A stretch of 64,000 bases of DNA, taken from assembly GCA_964445695.1 (NCBI GenBank), contig CAYULF010000010.1:108869-172868 (forward strand), given 5' to 3'. Below, piece by piece: positions 26,442 to 35,037 of this stretch (the first letter of the stretch is position 1; each line of letters opens with the position of its first letter). The position numbers and the translations under genes were made by a program. The notes under the pieces are model-generated. The model made no database searches. It saw only the letters and a list, made by a program, of their open reading frames with translations, and was not told the origin of the DNA. This DNA comes from JAUIKM01 sp964445695. GTDB lineage: Bacteria; Bacteroidota; Ignavibacteria; Kapaibacteriales; UBA7675.

Positions 26442-26944
26442 AACTCAGTCTGGGTCTTTTAATCTGTTGTATGTGTTTAATCAGCGGATTTTCAACCATG
26501 AACAGCCGCGAACCAAAATCCTTGATGCTCGATCAGTTAAGCTGGCTGGAGGGCTCCTGGGAGCGTATGCGCGAGGGGAAGCCGCCATCCTATGAAGATT
26601 GGGAGCGCAGCTCCGACGACGCGTTTAAGGGCCGCGGCTACAGCATTACTCCCGCGGGCGACACCACGGTGTTTGAGACGCTGAGCATTATTCAGCGCAG
26701 TACCGACGACGGCAACCGGCTAGTGTATGCGGCGGACGTGGACCACAATGAGGGCGCGGTGGAATTTATCTGCGCGGGCGAGCAGGACGGCATCTGGCTG
26801 TTCAGCAATCCGGACCACGATTTTCCGCAGCTCATTAGCTACGCCCCGTCGGAGGACGGCACTTCGCTGCACGTTCAGGTCATCGGCCCGGACGGCAAGG
26901 GCGGCACCCGCACGATTGACTTTCGTTTCCGCCGCGCGGACTGA
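26438..26944 (+). CDS. DUF6265-like exported protein
   Basis: A 168-residue protein with an N-terminal hydrophobic signal (residues about 1-20) followed by LDQLSWLEGSWERM, the opening of DUF6265-type proteins, and later FSNPDHDFPQLISY, also typical. Start is GTG at 26438, overlapping the upstream stop as GTGA, so translation is coupled to the FG-GAP protein. Function unknown; probably a small beta-barrel lipocalin-like fold acting in the periplasm. Confidence 0.7.
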   Translation: MKLSLGLLICCMCLISGFSTMNSREPKSLMLDQLSWLEGSWERMREGKPPSYEDWERSSDDAFKGRGYSITPAGDTTVFETLSIIQRSTDDGNRLVYAADVDHNEGAVEFICAGEQDGIWLFSNPDHDFPQLISYAPSEDGTSLHVQVIGPDGKGGTRTIDFRFRRAD

Positions 26945-28012
26945 TCGTTTATGCAGTCCAACTCCTGATCACTTCGCCGCTGATGCGGCTTGTTTTTTCT
27001 TTTTGCTCGTCATCGAGCCTGAAGTCTCCGAGTCCCCGGTTAGTGAGAAACCGTTGTGCGTCGCATCACCCAAGTCCCGGTGACAAACAAAAGAGTCAGC
27101 CGGTGCCGAAAAAGCAGTCGAAAAGCGCCGTGTTGATTTCTCAGTCTGTTGTTAACATGTCCGCTCATCAGCTCAGACCGCGCGTTTAACCACGTTGCGC
27201 CCGCCGTTCAGTTTTTTGCGGGAGGTTTTAACACACGTCGTTTGTAGACTTGTTCTGCGTGCGGGTGTGATCGGTCTGCGCGCCGCGAAAAAATGGGCGT
27301 CAGGTAGGCGCAAATCCGCCGGGTGAGCGGAGAGCCTGACTGTGCGCGGTAGAAAATTTTGGCGGAGGTGGCGGGAACTCGGGTGGGCCCAAAGATTCAT
27401 CGGAGGGGTGTGCTCATAATATTTACAACTGACAAGCTGAGTTGTTGTAGTATGCCGTCATTTTGCAAAAGCGGATTGGGCGCTGCATTAAAAAATTGCT
27501 CACGTTGAGTACTTCTATATTCGAATGTTTCGAAAGTCATTGTTCTGGAGTTTTCGAGTAGAGATTGTAGTCTTGAAGGATTGATTCATATCCGAACTTC
27601 TCCAGTATTGTGGGAAGTACTGGTTTGGTTCCCGGGCGATACAAGTAGCTAACAAAAACAGACACCTGTAGAATGTGCGGGTTCAATACACAAAGCAGGT
27701 AGTAGGAGAGAATTCTGTTTGGAGAGCAGGGGGCTGCCCAATATCACAAAGAAATCAAGAAAAGTCAAAAAATCTGTGAGCCGTGTAATTTTTTTATCTC
27801 CCGTGAGAAAGTAACGGTGTCCAACGAATTTCACCGAAAAACGGGAAAAATGGATCAATTGGCGAACCACTTGATCGGAAAGAAATGGTGCCGGCTCGAA
27901 AAATGCTCCCTCATTCGCAAACAGGGTTGCCTCAGGTGTTTTCAGTGAAAAGAAATTTTCTACAAGTTGCCATCGACCAACATTTCTACACCTTTTTCGC
28001 AGGAATCAATAC
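26945..28012. other. Intergenic region with long repeat copy A and AT-rich leader
   Basis: 26963-27416 is the left 454-bp direct repeat. From 27417 to 28012 the composition turns AT-rich. It includes a minus-strand open frame at 27649-27870 that I do not regard as a gene. No clear promoter or ribosome site for the gene at 28013 was found. Confidence 0.6.
26963..27416 (+). repeat. 454-bp direct repeat, left copy (A)
   Basis: Identical to 30963-31416 except at two positions I found (T at 26984 versus A at 30984; A at 27366 versus T at 31366). The left end (to about 27012) matches the short dispersed repeat in reverse. The right part, 27181-27406, is a full copy of the ~228-bp element also at 43475 and 44236. 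No transposase, terminal inverted repeats or target duplications are visible. Confidence 0.95.
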
Positions 28013-29029
28013 ATGAATTTCATCTACAGATTAGTGCTTTGTGCCTGCATGGGGCTGGTGTTCACATACGCAACCGCCAATGCGCAGTGGAAAGGCGACG
28101 GAACACAACGCACGGAAGCCGGCGTGCCATATGAACCACTTGTGACTCTGCCCGAATTGCATTCCGATATGCCGCTTGATTGTATGGTTGCGTATATCGT
28201 CATGGATTCGGTAGCGCGAACCTTTGACGATCCCGAGTTAGTGGAGAGCTATCCGCAAACGACATCATTGGACTCATTGCAGGTGTTGTCACGATTTTAT
28301 TATGCAGCAGTAGACTACGATCCGCTCCTGCTCTCACGATATTTTACACACTCAGGCCAGGCGATTGAGGAAGGCAGCAAAGATGACTATCTCACTCATC
28401 CACGGGAGCTGTACAATGCGGTCAGAAAGGCGATTCGCGCAAATCGCCATGTTCCGCCCACCTACGAATCCTATGACCTAAAACTGTTGCTCCTGGCCGA
28501 CTACATTGTGAAAGTGAGGGTTTTTGAAATAGTTCGCGGTATTGACACAACGTACCCGTCGCCACTACCCTGGGTAAATTACGCCTGCGAAGTCCTGGAC
28601 TCGATCAAGGGTATGCACCTGCCGAATTCTTGCGATCCAGCTTTCTATCTTCCGGCAGCCAGAAAAAATGAATCGACCGACCAAACTCCAGCCCCGCCGC
28701 CAGGGCACTGTTTGATTTTTGGGCACAAGTCGCCGCAGTACAGCGGTCAACTTTCGTCATGGCCTGAACAGGAGTCTGGCAATATTGTTGAACCAGAGGT
28801 TGGTGACGTCGCTTATGTATTTTTAACAGTTGGGCAAGACTTCAACACACTTTCGATTCGTCCGCTCAACGAATACGATAAAACCGGAGGAGTATTCCTG
28901 GTAAAGGATGGAAAGGTGCTGGACAGCGGAAATTTCTGGGGTTTGGGTTATGAACCGGACGAAGCCGAGTTTTTACAGAATATTCAGACCAAAATCACTG
29001 AGATAAAAAGCTGGTGGATACACCAGTAA
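28013..29029 (+). CDS. Secreted protein of unknown function
   Basis: A 338-residue protein with a signal peptide (residues 1-25, cleavage near ATANAQ). The mature protein has several Cys, including Cys either side of DSIKG at about residues 193-205 and a later PPGHCLIFGHKSP. The segment LLADYIVKVRVFEIVRG is weakly like netrin/TIMP-type OB folds, not enough to assign. No C-terminal sorting domain. Sits 40 bases before the secreted protease, inside the AT-richer segment bounded by 454-bp direct repeats, so the two probably arrived and act together. I do not recognise it. Confidence 0.75.
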   Translation: MNFIYRLVLCACMGLVFTYATANAQWKGDGTQRTEAGVPYEPLVTLPELHSDMPLDCMVAYIVMDSVARTFDDPELVESYPQTTSLDSLQVLSRFYYAAVDYDPLLLSRYFTHSGQAIEEGSKDDYLTHPRELYNAVRKAIRANRHVPPTYESYDLKLLLLADYIVKVRVFEIVRGIDTTYPSPLPWVNYACEVLDSIKGMHLPNSCDPAFYLPAARKNESTDQTPAPPPGHCLIFGHKSPQYSGQLSSWPEQESGNIVEPEVGDVAYVFLTVGQDFNTLSIRPLNEYDKTGGVFLVKDGKVLDSGNFWGLGYEPDEAEFLQNIQTKITEIKSWWIHQ

Positions 29030-29069
29030 ACCACATTCAATATTGCCACACAGAAATCAGGAATCTACA

Positions 29070-30791
29070 ATGTATAAACAGTCGCGAAGCATTGCGAACT
29101 GGCTAATTGTGTCTGCTATCACAATTCTGCTGAGTATTTACGATTCATCTGCCGCAAGTCGGGTCGAGTTTGATGTTGAGCGTTTACCGCAGAGCAATTT
29201 TGTTGACCGTTCAGTGTATGTTCTGACTATATGGGCAGAAACGACCGAATTTGAGTGGGATATCAGTTCGCTCAATGTTGCCGTTGAATACAATGGCGAG
29301 GTCATGTATGATGCGCAATTGCTTCAGGTCAATGAGGATTTGTTGGACGATAGCTATTCTGTAACAGTGACGCCGAATCAAAATCAAACGCCTGCATGGT
29401 TTCGGTTAAACGTGTTAAAGTTTCAGGCACCCTACGTGCGTATGCCTGCGAATTCACGTGAATGGCTGGCAAGGGTGAGACTCAGTCTGAAAGGCGAGAA
29501 TCCCGTGGATCTTCAGTTGCAGGGATTGGAAGATGACGGAATTGATATCAAATCAGATGACATCAGCACGCAGATATTCAATGGACAAACCAAATTGAAT
29601 TTTGGTGGAAATGATCAACTCAGTTGGTTTTACGGCATTCAGGATGGTCCTCAGATAATTGCCCATTGCAATTATCCATATTTTCGGTTCAATACCTGTC
29701 GCGAAGTTGATACCTGGTATACCCCTGATCCTATTTCTTTTGGAGCTGGACGTTGGTTTCCCGAAGAATTGTCAATGGGGCAGTCTGTGGTGCGTTTTCA
29801 GTATGATTTTGACAACGACAAAACGCCCACAGATGCAAAACGAATTCACCTGTTTGACAAGGACGAATTGAAGTTTATCGGCGATGACTGCCGCTGCGTA
29901 TGGCAAGCGCAAACCTATAACAAATTTCAGTGGGCAGCAACCACGACCGGCGGCCGAATACATTTCGAAACTGATCCGCAGCAATTCGGTGGTGAAGAGG
30001 TGTCCAGAACTTTGGCCGGCATTACCTTTCTCGCCAGCGTCGACTCTCCGCAGGGTGAAGCTTTCACCCAGATCAAGGATTCGACTATTTGTGGCAATCC
30101 TGCGCTAGGGCAGAACACTACCATTATGTTTAACAATACAGACCAGTTTTACGAAGAGAATCTGGGAATAAAGTGGACGACCAGTGCGCCGCATGGTCAG
30201 GGGCCTTTCGGCTGCGGCAACAACAAATGCATTGACTTTCGCTCAGTCTTTCATCACGAACTGGGGCACTATCTTGGACTTGGGCATTCCATGCATCAGG
30301 ATGATCTGATGACAGGTTGGGGATTGCCGTGGAATTATGTTCAAGTTGCCTTTACCCAATGCGATGCGGATGGCGTCAGACGTCTTTACAGCCCGGAGGA
30401 AATCGGCGAACCGCCGGTTAATTTTCGAACCCGCAAAACCGAAAGCGGCGATATTGTGCTTATGTCTTCCTGTAATCTGATTGACGGCGTTAAAATCCAG
30501 GAACAAGCTGATGCATCACTGGATGAAAACAATACTCTTGAAATTCGTCCGACGCCAATCGTTGACAACGAGCCAATTCACATTCGCTACGTGTTAACAA
30601 AAAGTGGACAGGTACAGTTGAACCTGTACGATTTGCACGGTCGCCATTTGGTCGAAGTTCTGTCCGGCTTTCGCGGTGCGGGAACGCATACGGTTACGGT
30701 AACAGATATTCTGAGCGTTTCGGGAATTATTGTTGCAGTTCTGGAACACGATGGCGCGGTGCTCCGTTCGCAAAGTGTGGTTGTTCGCTAA
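29070..30791 (+). CDS. Secreted matrixin-like zinc metalloprotease with sorting domain
   Basis: A 573-residue secreted protein. Signal peptide at residues about 1-30; an all-beta N-terminal region follows, resembling a cohesin or Ig-like fold. The protease domain carries HHELGHYLGLGHSMH (about residues 395-408), the metzincin zinc site HExxHxxGxxH, with a nearby LMTG that could supply the Met-turn. C-terminal ~85 residues form a type A sorting domain (VQLNLYDLHGRHLVEVL, ending VVVR). ATG at 29070 is chosen because the signal peptide follows directly; the frame opens earlier at 29043. Probably exported by type IX secretion. Confidence 0.85.
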   Translation: MYKQSRSIANWLIVSAITILLSIYDSSAASRVEFDVERLPQSNFVDRSVYVLTIWAETTEFEWDISSLNVAVEYNGEVMYDAQLLQVNEDLLDDSYSVTVTPNQNQTPAWFRLNVLKFQAPYVRMPANSREWLARVRLSLKGENPVDLQLQGLEDDGIDIKSDDISTQIFNGQTKLNFGGNDQLSWFYGIQDGPQIIAHCNYPYFRFNTCREVDTWYTPDPISFGAGRWFPEELSMGQSVVRFQYDFDNDKTPTDAKRIHLFDKDELKFIGDDCRCVWQAQTYNKFQWAATTTGGRIHFETDPQQFGGEEVSRTLAGITFLASVDSPQGEAFTQIKDSTICGNPALGQNTTIMFNNTDQFYEENLGIKWTTSAPHGQGPFGCGNNKCIDFRSVFHHELGHYLGLGHSMHQDDLMTGWGLPWNYVQVAFTQCDADGVRRLYSPEEIGEPPVNFRTRKTESGDIVLMSSCNLIDGVKIQEQADASLDENNTLEIRPTPIVDNEPIHIRYVLTKSGQVQLNLYDLHGRHLVEVLSGFRGAGTHTVTVTDILSVSGIIVAVLEHDGAVLRSQSVVVR

Positions 30792-30799
30792 AGTTTACC

Positions 30800-30836
30800 G
30801 GAGGTTCGGAAAGCAGAGGATAAGTTCCGAACCTCC
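30800..30836 (+). terminator. Hairpin after the metalloprotease gene
   Basis: A perfect 12-bp stem, GGAGGTTCGGAA pairing with TTCCGAACCTCC around a 13-base loop, nine bases after the stop codon. The following T tract is weak, so termination may be inefficient or factor-assisted. Confidence 0.6.
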
Positions 30837-30962
30837 TGAGTTGTCATTGTAGCGGTCTCAGTCCACGGCATCATCATCGAATACATCTATGAATTCCAGT
30901 TGCGGACTCATTTCCACGACGATTTGAGTTTCGAGTTCCGGCTGAGAATGAATGTTGCTGCT

Positions 30963-31416
30963 TCCTGATCACTTCGCCGCTGAAGCGGCTTGTTTTTTCT
31001 TTTTGCTCGTCATCGAGCCTGAAGTCTCCGAGTCCCCGGTTAGTGAGAAACCGTTGTGCGTCGCATCACCCAAGTCCCGGTGACAAACAAAAGAGTCAGC
31101 CGGTGCCGAAAAAGCAGTCGAAAAGCGCCGTGTTGATTTCTCAGTCTGTTGTTAACATGTCCGCTCATCAGCTCAGACCGCGCGTTTAACCACGTTGCGC
31201 CCGCCGTTCAGTTTTTTGCGGGAGGTTTTAACACACGTCGTTTGTAGACTTGTTCTGCGTGCGGGTGTGATCGGTCTGCGCGCCGCGAAAAAATGGGCGT
31301 CAGGTAGGCGCAAATCCGCCGGGTGAGCGGAGAGCCTGACTGTGCGCGGTAGAAAATTTTGGCGGTGGTGGCGGGAACTCGGGTGGGCCCAAAGATTCAT
31401 CGGAGGGGTGTGCTCA
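30963..31416 (+). repeat. 454-bp direct repeat, right copy (B)
   Basis: Same orientation as the left copy at 26963-27416 and exactly 4000 bp from it; two mismatches seen. Recombination between the copies would delete both secreted-protein genes and leave one repeat. Contains a ~228-bp element at 31181-31406. Confidence 0.95.
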
Positions 31417-31444
31417 GACTCGTCCTCATTTGAGCACTCTAAAA

Positions 31445-31472
31445 CAAAAAAGGCGGACAAATGCCCGCCTTT
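31445..31472 (-). terminator. Intrinsic terminator of the sugar biosynthesis operon
   Basis: Stem AAAGGCGG (31449-31456) with CCGCCTTT (31465-31472) and an 8-base loop; on the minus strand it is followed by six U. It lies about 35 bases after the stop of the last operon gene at 31508. Confidence 0.85.
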
Positions 31473-31507
31473 GATTGTTTATATCGCCCTGCAACTCAAG
31501 TCTCAAT

Positions 31508-32527
31508 CTAGCCCAGATGCTCTTCCGGCTCGTTGGTTGCGTGATGCGCGCCGTTCTGTGCCGCACCGTTGCCGCCGGCTTTGTGTGCGGCATGCACGCC
31601 GTTCCCGCCGAGCTTGCGTTCGGCTTCGCGCTGACGATACTGCTGCTCGCGCAGACGTCGCTCGGCGGCCAGCTTCTCCTGTTCCTCGCGGCTGAACTTG
31701 AAGCTGCGGAACGCAAAAGCGTTCTGGCGCAGCCACTCCCAGCCGAGAAGCTGCTGCAGACGCGCGTGTTTTTTGCCCTCAACTTCGGAAAGCGGAAAAC
31801 GCGAGTGCGCCAGGCCGAACTCCTGCGCCTTGCCGTCCGGCAGGTATGCCGTGCCGAATATCCAGTCCCAGATCGCCAGTTTGGTGCCGAAGTTCTTGTC
31901 CAGAGCCTCCGGCGGCCAGTCCGCGTGATGCCAGCGGTGCATCTCCGGGCCGTTGATTATGTACTGCAGCCAACCGCTGCGCACGTCGATGTTCGCGTGG
32001 ATGTACATGCCCCAGATGGCACTGACGACGCCTTTCCACACCACCACTTCCGGCGGCGCGCCCAGCAGAACGATCGGTGCAAATTCTATCGTCTGGTTCA
32101 CCAGGATCTCGCCCGCATGTGAGCGCGAGCCGGCAATCCAGTCCACGTGAATCGGCGAGTGATGCGCCTCGTGCGTCCGCCACAGCACCTTGTTCTTGTG
32201 CTGAAATCGGTGCGCCCAGTAGATGTACAGGTCGTGCGTCACCGTAAAAAACGCCACCTGCAGCCAGATCGGCCAGTCTGAGATCAACTTCAGACGGGAA
32301 ATATCCGTGCTGCTGTCGATCCAGTGGATGATGCCCGCGAAAATGACGATCTGCAGGAAATAGCTCTGGATGAAAGTGTACCAGAGCAGGTCGTTCCAGA
32401 AGCCCTCGCGGAAGAACGGCTGATTTTTGTTGTACGGAAACAGCCGCTCCAGCCCGATCAGGATCAGGGAACCGCCCACGATCAGCGCAAAACCAAGCAT
32501 TTCAGTATTGAAAGTGAAATCACCCAT
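31508..32527 (-). CDS. Fatty acid hydroxylase/sterol desaturase family membrane protein
   Basis: A 339-residue membrane di-iron oxygenase. The His boxes are intact: HDLYIYWAHRFQH, HEAHHS and, later, HRWHH, with hydrophobic helices at about residues 10-30, 50-70, 85-105 and 150-190. Members hydroxylate or desaturate lipids. After about residue 275 comes a coiled, charged segment (REEQEKLAAERRLREQQ) and a Gly/Asn/Ala/His-rich tail, unusual for the family. Last gene of the sugar operon, 53 bases after neuB; it may modify a lipid carrier or lipid anchor of the glycan, which is inference. Confidence 0.85.
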   Translation of the reverse strand: MGDFTFNTEMLGFALIVGGSLILIGLERLFPYNKNQPFFREGFWNDLLWYTFIQSYFLQIVIFAGIIHWIDSSTDISRLKLISDWPIWLQVAFFTVTHDLYIYWAHRFQHKNKVLWRTHEAHHSPIHVDWIAGSRSHAGEILVNQTIEFAPIVLLGAPPEVVVWKGVVSAIWGMYIHANIDVRSGWLQYIINGPEMHRWHHADWPPEALDKNFGTKLAIWDWIFGTAYLPDGKAQEFGLAHSRFPLSEVEGKKHARLQQLLGWEWLRQNAFAFRSFKFSREEQEKLAAERRLREQQYRQREAERKLGGNGVHAAHKAGGNGAAQNGAHHATNEPEEHLG

Positions 32528-32580
32528 GCGGATAATTCCTTGCTAATGTCCAGGGAGAATTAAGCCTTGCACCGAAGCGA

Positions 32581-33468
32581 TTACTTGACGCGGCGCAGTT
32601 TCTTGCGCGCGCCCATCTCACTCTCGTACACTTTCTTGACGCCGTCGCCAAGAGCCTTCTCAATGTCGCGGATATTGCGCACCAGCTGGTGCAGACCCAT
32701 GACTTCCACCGAAGCGGCCTGATCCGATCCCCACATGGCGCGGTCGATTGTAATGTGACGCTCGACAAAGTTTGCGCCCATCGCAACGGCGGCCCAGGTG
32801 GGCGCCAGACCGACTTCGTGACCGGAATAACCGATCGGACAGCCGGGGTACATGTTCCGCAGCGTGTAAATCATTTTCAGGTTCAGTTCTTCCGTCGGAG
32901 CCGGATACGACGACGTGGAGTGAGCAATCATCAGCTTGTCCGTGCCGATTGCTTCAACTGCCGTATCGATTTCTTCCTGCGTCGACATGCCGGTTGAAAT
33001 CATCAGCGGACGGCCCGTCGAGATTTTCTTCTGCAGCAGCGCGTGGTCAGTCAGGCTGGCCGAAGCGGCTTTGTAAAACGGCGGGTTGAATTGCTCCATG
33101 AAGTCCACGGCTTCTTCATCCCAGCAGGACGCCGTCCACTGGATGCCGCGGTCTTTGCAGTAGCGGTCGATTTCGCCGTACTCTTCGGCGCTGAATTCCA
33201 CCTTGTGGCGGTATTTGATGTAGGTCATGCGACCCCAGGGCGTATCGCGTTCGATTTCCCACTGGTCCTTGGGAACGCACAGTTCCGGCGTGCGTTTCTG
33301 AAACTTTACGGCGTCACAGCCGGCGAACACAGCGCCGTCGATCATCTTTTTGGCGATTTCGAGCGAGCCGTTGTGATTGATGCCGATTTCACCGATAATG
33401 TACACCGGATGGCCGTCGCCGATAGGGCGGCCGCCAACATCAACGGTTCTTGTACCAGGATTACTCAT
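32581..33468 (-). CDS. neuB: NeuB-like nonulosonic acid synthase
   Basis: A 295-residue enzyme of the sialic acid synthase family, which condense phosphoenolpyruvate with a hexosamine-type aldose to give a nine-carbon ulosonic acid. Visible: IIGEIGINHNGSLEIAKKM, KFQKRTPELCVP and GYSGHEVGLAPTWAAVAMGA, then ERHITIDRAMWGSDQ. ATG at 33468 starts the conserved protein; 20 extra upstream codons are unsupported. The usual C-terminal SAF (antifreeze-like) domain is missing, so it is about 50-60 residues shorter than typical NeuB. Product cannot be told; sialic, legionaminic and pseudaminic synthases look alike at this level. Confidence 0.88.
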   Translation of the reverse strand: MSNPGTRTVDVGGRPIGDGHPVYIIGEIGINHNGSLEIAKKMIDGAVFAGCDAVKFQKRTPELCVPKDQWEIERDTPWGRMTYIKYRHKVEFSAEEYGEIDRYCKDRGIQWTASCWDEEAVDFMEQFNPPFYKAASASLTDHALLQKKISTGRPLMISTGMSTQEEIDTAVEAIGTDKLMIAHSTSSYPAPTEELNLKMIYTLRNMYPGCPIGYSGHEVGLAPTWAAVAMGANFVERHITIDRAMWGSDQAASVEVMGLHQLVRNIRDIEKALGDGVKKVYESEMGARKKLRRVK

Positions 33469-33582
33469 GCGGATAAACTCCAGCGCTTGGGAATGTAACT
33501 GCCGGAAAGCAGTTGAAGTAATACACAATTTACGTTGTTAATTTTTCACAAAGGGCATGCGCGGCGCTCGGCTCCGGAAGCC

Positions 33583-34074
33583 TCATTCGCCGCTGCGCGA
33601 GTCAATTATCAACTCGGCCAGTTCGCGGAAAGCGCCGTGACCGCCGGGAGATTTGCATACGTAGTGCACGCAGTTGCGCACCGCCGGCAGCGCATCCGCC
33701 GGACAAGCCGCAAAACCCGCCATGCGCAGCACCTCCAGGTCGTTGACGTCGTCGCCGATATAAGCCACTTCCTCCGCCCTCAGATTGTGGCGCTGCAGGA
33801 TGTCTTCAAACACCGGCGGTTTGTCCTTGATGCCCAGGTGCAACTCTTTGATCTTCAACTTCTCGGCGCGGCGTACCACCGAACCCGAGGTCTCGCCGGT
33901 AATAATGCCCGTCGGCACGTCGATCAGCTTGAGCAGCCGCTCCACGCCCATCCCGTCGCGGATCGAAAAGCGTTTCATCTCTTCACCCTGACTGGAATAA
34001 TACACGCCCGCGTCCGTCAGCACGCCGTCGCAGTCCGTCAGGACAAACTTGATCCGTTGAACTCTCTCGTTCAC
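33583..34074 (-). CDS. KdsC-like HAD phosphatase
   Basis: A 163-residue HAD-superfamily phosphatase of the KdsC/YrbI subfamily (C0 type, no cap, tetrameric). Motif I is TDCDGVLTD (residues about 13-21), the Thr/Gly motif is GIITGETSG, the Lys lies in LGIKDKPPVF, and the last Asp motif is YIGDDVNDLEVL. KdsC removes the 8-phosphate of KDO; relatives beside NeuB remove the 9-phosphate of nonulosonic acids. The latter fits here, and implies that the synthase uses a phosphorylated sugar. Confidence 0.88.
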   Translation of the reverse strand: MNERVQRIKFVLTDCDGVLTDAGVYYSSQGEEMKRFSIRDGMGVERLLKLIDVPTGIITGETSGSVVRRAEKLKIKELHLGIKDKPPVFEDILQRHNLRAEEVAYIGDDVNDLEVLRMAGFAACPADALPAVRNCVHYVCKSPGGHGAFRELAELIIDSRSGE

Positions 34075-34188
34075 TTATTCCTCCCCCGCGTTTGCACGAC
34101 GGGTCGATATGCGACGCGTTGATTGCGCCGTTCTTTGTGTTATTCTCTTGTTTGTCGTGCAGCCCGAAGCTGCAGGCCGGTTGATGTT

Positions 34189-34998
34189 TTACCAGGCCGT
34201 CCAGCCGCCGTCCACCACCAGGTTTGCACCGCTCATGTACGCGCTGGCATCCGAAGCCAGGAAGACGACCGCGCCTTTGTAATCGGTCGGCGCTGCCATG
34301 CGTCCAAGCGGCGTGCGTTTGCTGTAATTGGCGATAAACCAATCGTCCTGGCCGTTTTCAACGCCGCCCGGCGAAAGCGTGTTGACGCGCACGCCTTTCT
34401 CGCCCCAGTAAGCTGCGAGAAATCGCGTAAAGTTGATCACCGCGCCCTTGGTGGCCGGGTAAGCGGCCGACTTGTAGAAGGTCTGCTCGCCCTCGTTGTT
34501 AACGTAGAGCGACTGGTCCGGACCGACCATGCCGTAGGTCGAGGCAACGTTGATAATGCTGCCTTTGCCTTTGTTCGCCATGACGGTTCCGAGCACCTGT
34601 GAACACAGGAACATGCCCGTGACGTTAACTTCCAGCGAGGTGCGGAACATCTCCACCGGGTAGTTTTCGAATTTCGACTGTTCGGCCGCCATGGCGGGGT
34701 TTTCGAACATATCGTTAACTGCCGCGTTGTTAACCAGCACGTCGATCGACCCGAAGGCTTCCAGCGCCGCGTCGCGCAATTGCTCCAGGCTGTCCTGCTG
34801 CGTCACGTTGGCGCCGACGCCGATCGCTTTGCCGGGCAGCGAGGCCGCCAGTTTTTTGACGGCTTCGCTGTTTAAGTCGGTGGCAACCACATTCGCGCCG
34901 GCTTCCGCCAGAGCGCGGCAGTGCTCTTTGCCAATCAGTCCGTTGGCGCCGGTGACGACCGCCGTACGTCCTTCGAGGGAAAAAGGAGTATTCTGCAT
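34189..34998 (-). CDS. Short-chain dehydrogenase/reductase
   Basis: A 269-residue classical SDR. Nucleotide-binding motif TGANGLIGKEH (residues about 17-27), NNAAVN, and the catalytic YPATK (Tyr-x-x-x-Lys) preceded by a Ser in NVASTYG. It resembles SDRs found next to NeuB in flagellin and O-antigen glycosylation loci, e.g. PtmA of Campylobacter, whose exact reaction is not settled as far as I know. It would oxidise or reduce a sugar intermediate. Several TTAA words here contrast with almost none in the neighbouring operon genes. Confidence 0.85.
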   Translation of the reverse strand: MQNTPFSLEGRTAVVTGANGLIGKEHCRALAEAGANVVATDLNSEAVKKLAASLPGKAIGVGANVTQQDSLEQLRDAALEAFGSIDVLVNNAAVNDMFENPAMAAEQSKFENYPVEMFRTSLEVNVTGMFLCSQVLGTVMANKGKGSIINVASTYGMVGPDQSLYVNNEGEQTFYKSAAYPATKGAVINFTRFLAAYWGEKGVRVNTLSPGGVENGQDDWFIANYSKRTPLGRMAAPTDYKGAVVFLASDASAYMSGANLVVDGGWTAW

Positions 34999-35037
34999 GT
35001 GAAGTGTTTAAGTCGGGGTGTTTAAGTCCCCGCGTGT

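Larger units (their letters stand above)
30792..31507. other. Intergenic region with long repeat copy B
   Basis: Contains the terminator-like hairpin at 30800-30836, about 120 bases of AT-richer sequence with no gene seen, the right 454-bp repeat (30963-31416), and the terminator of the sugar operon (31445-31472). Confidence 0.6.

Noticed and set aside
27649..27870. 73-codon minus-strand open frame in the AT-rich leader
   Set aside because: No start signal, no family likeness, and it lies antisense to the probable promoter region of the two-gene segment.
26963..31416. Composite transposon
   Set aside because: The bounding repeats are direct, contain no transposase gene, and show no terminal inverted repeats or target-site duplication.
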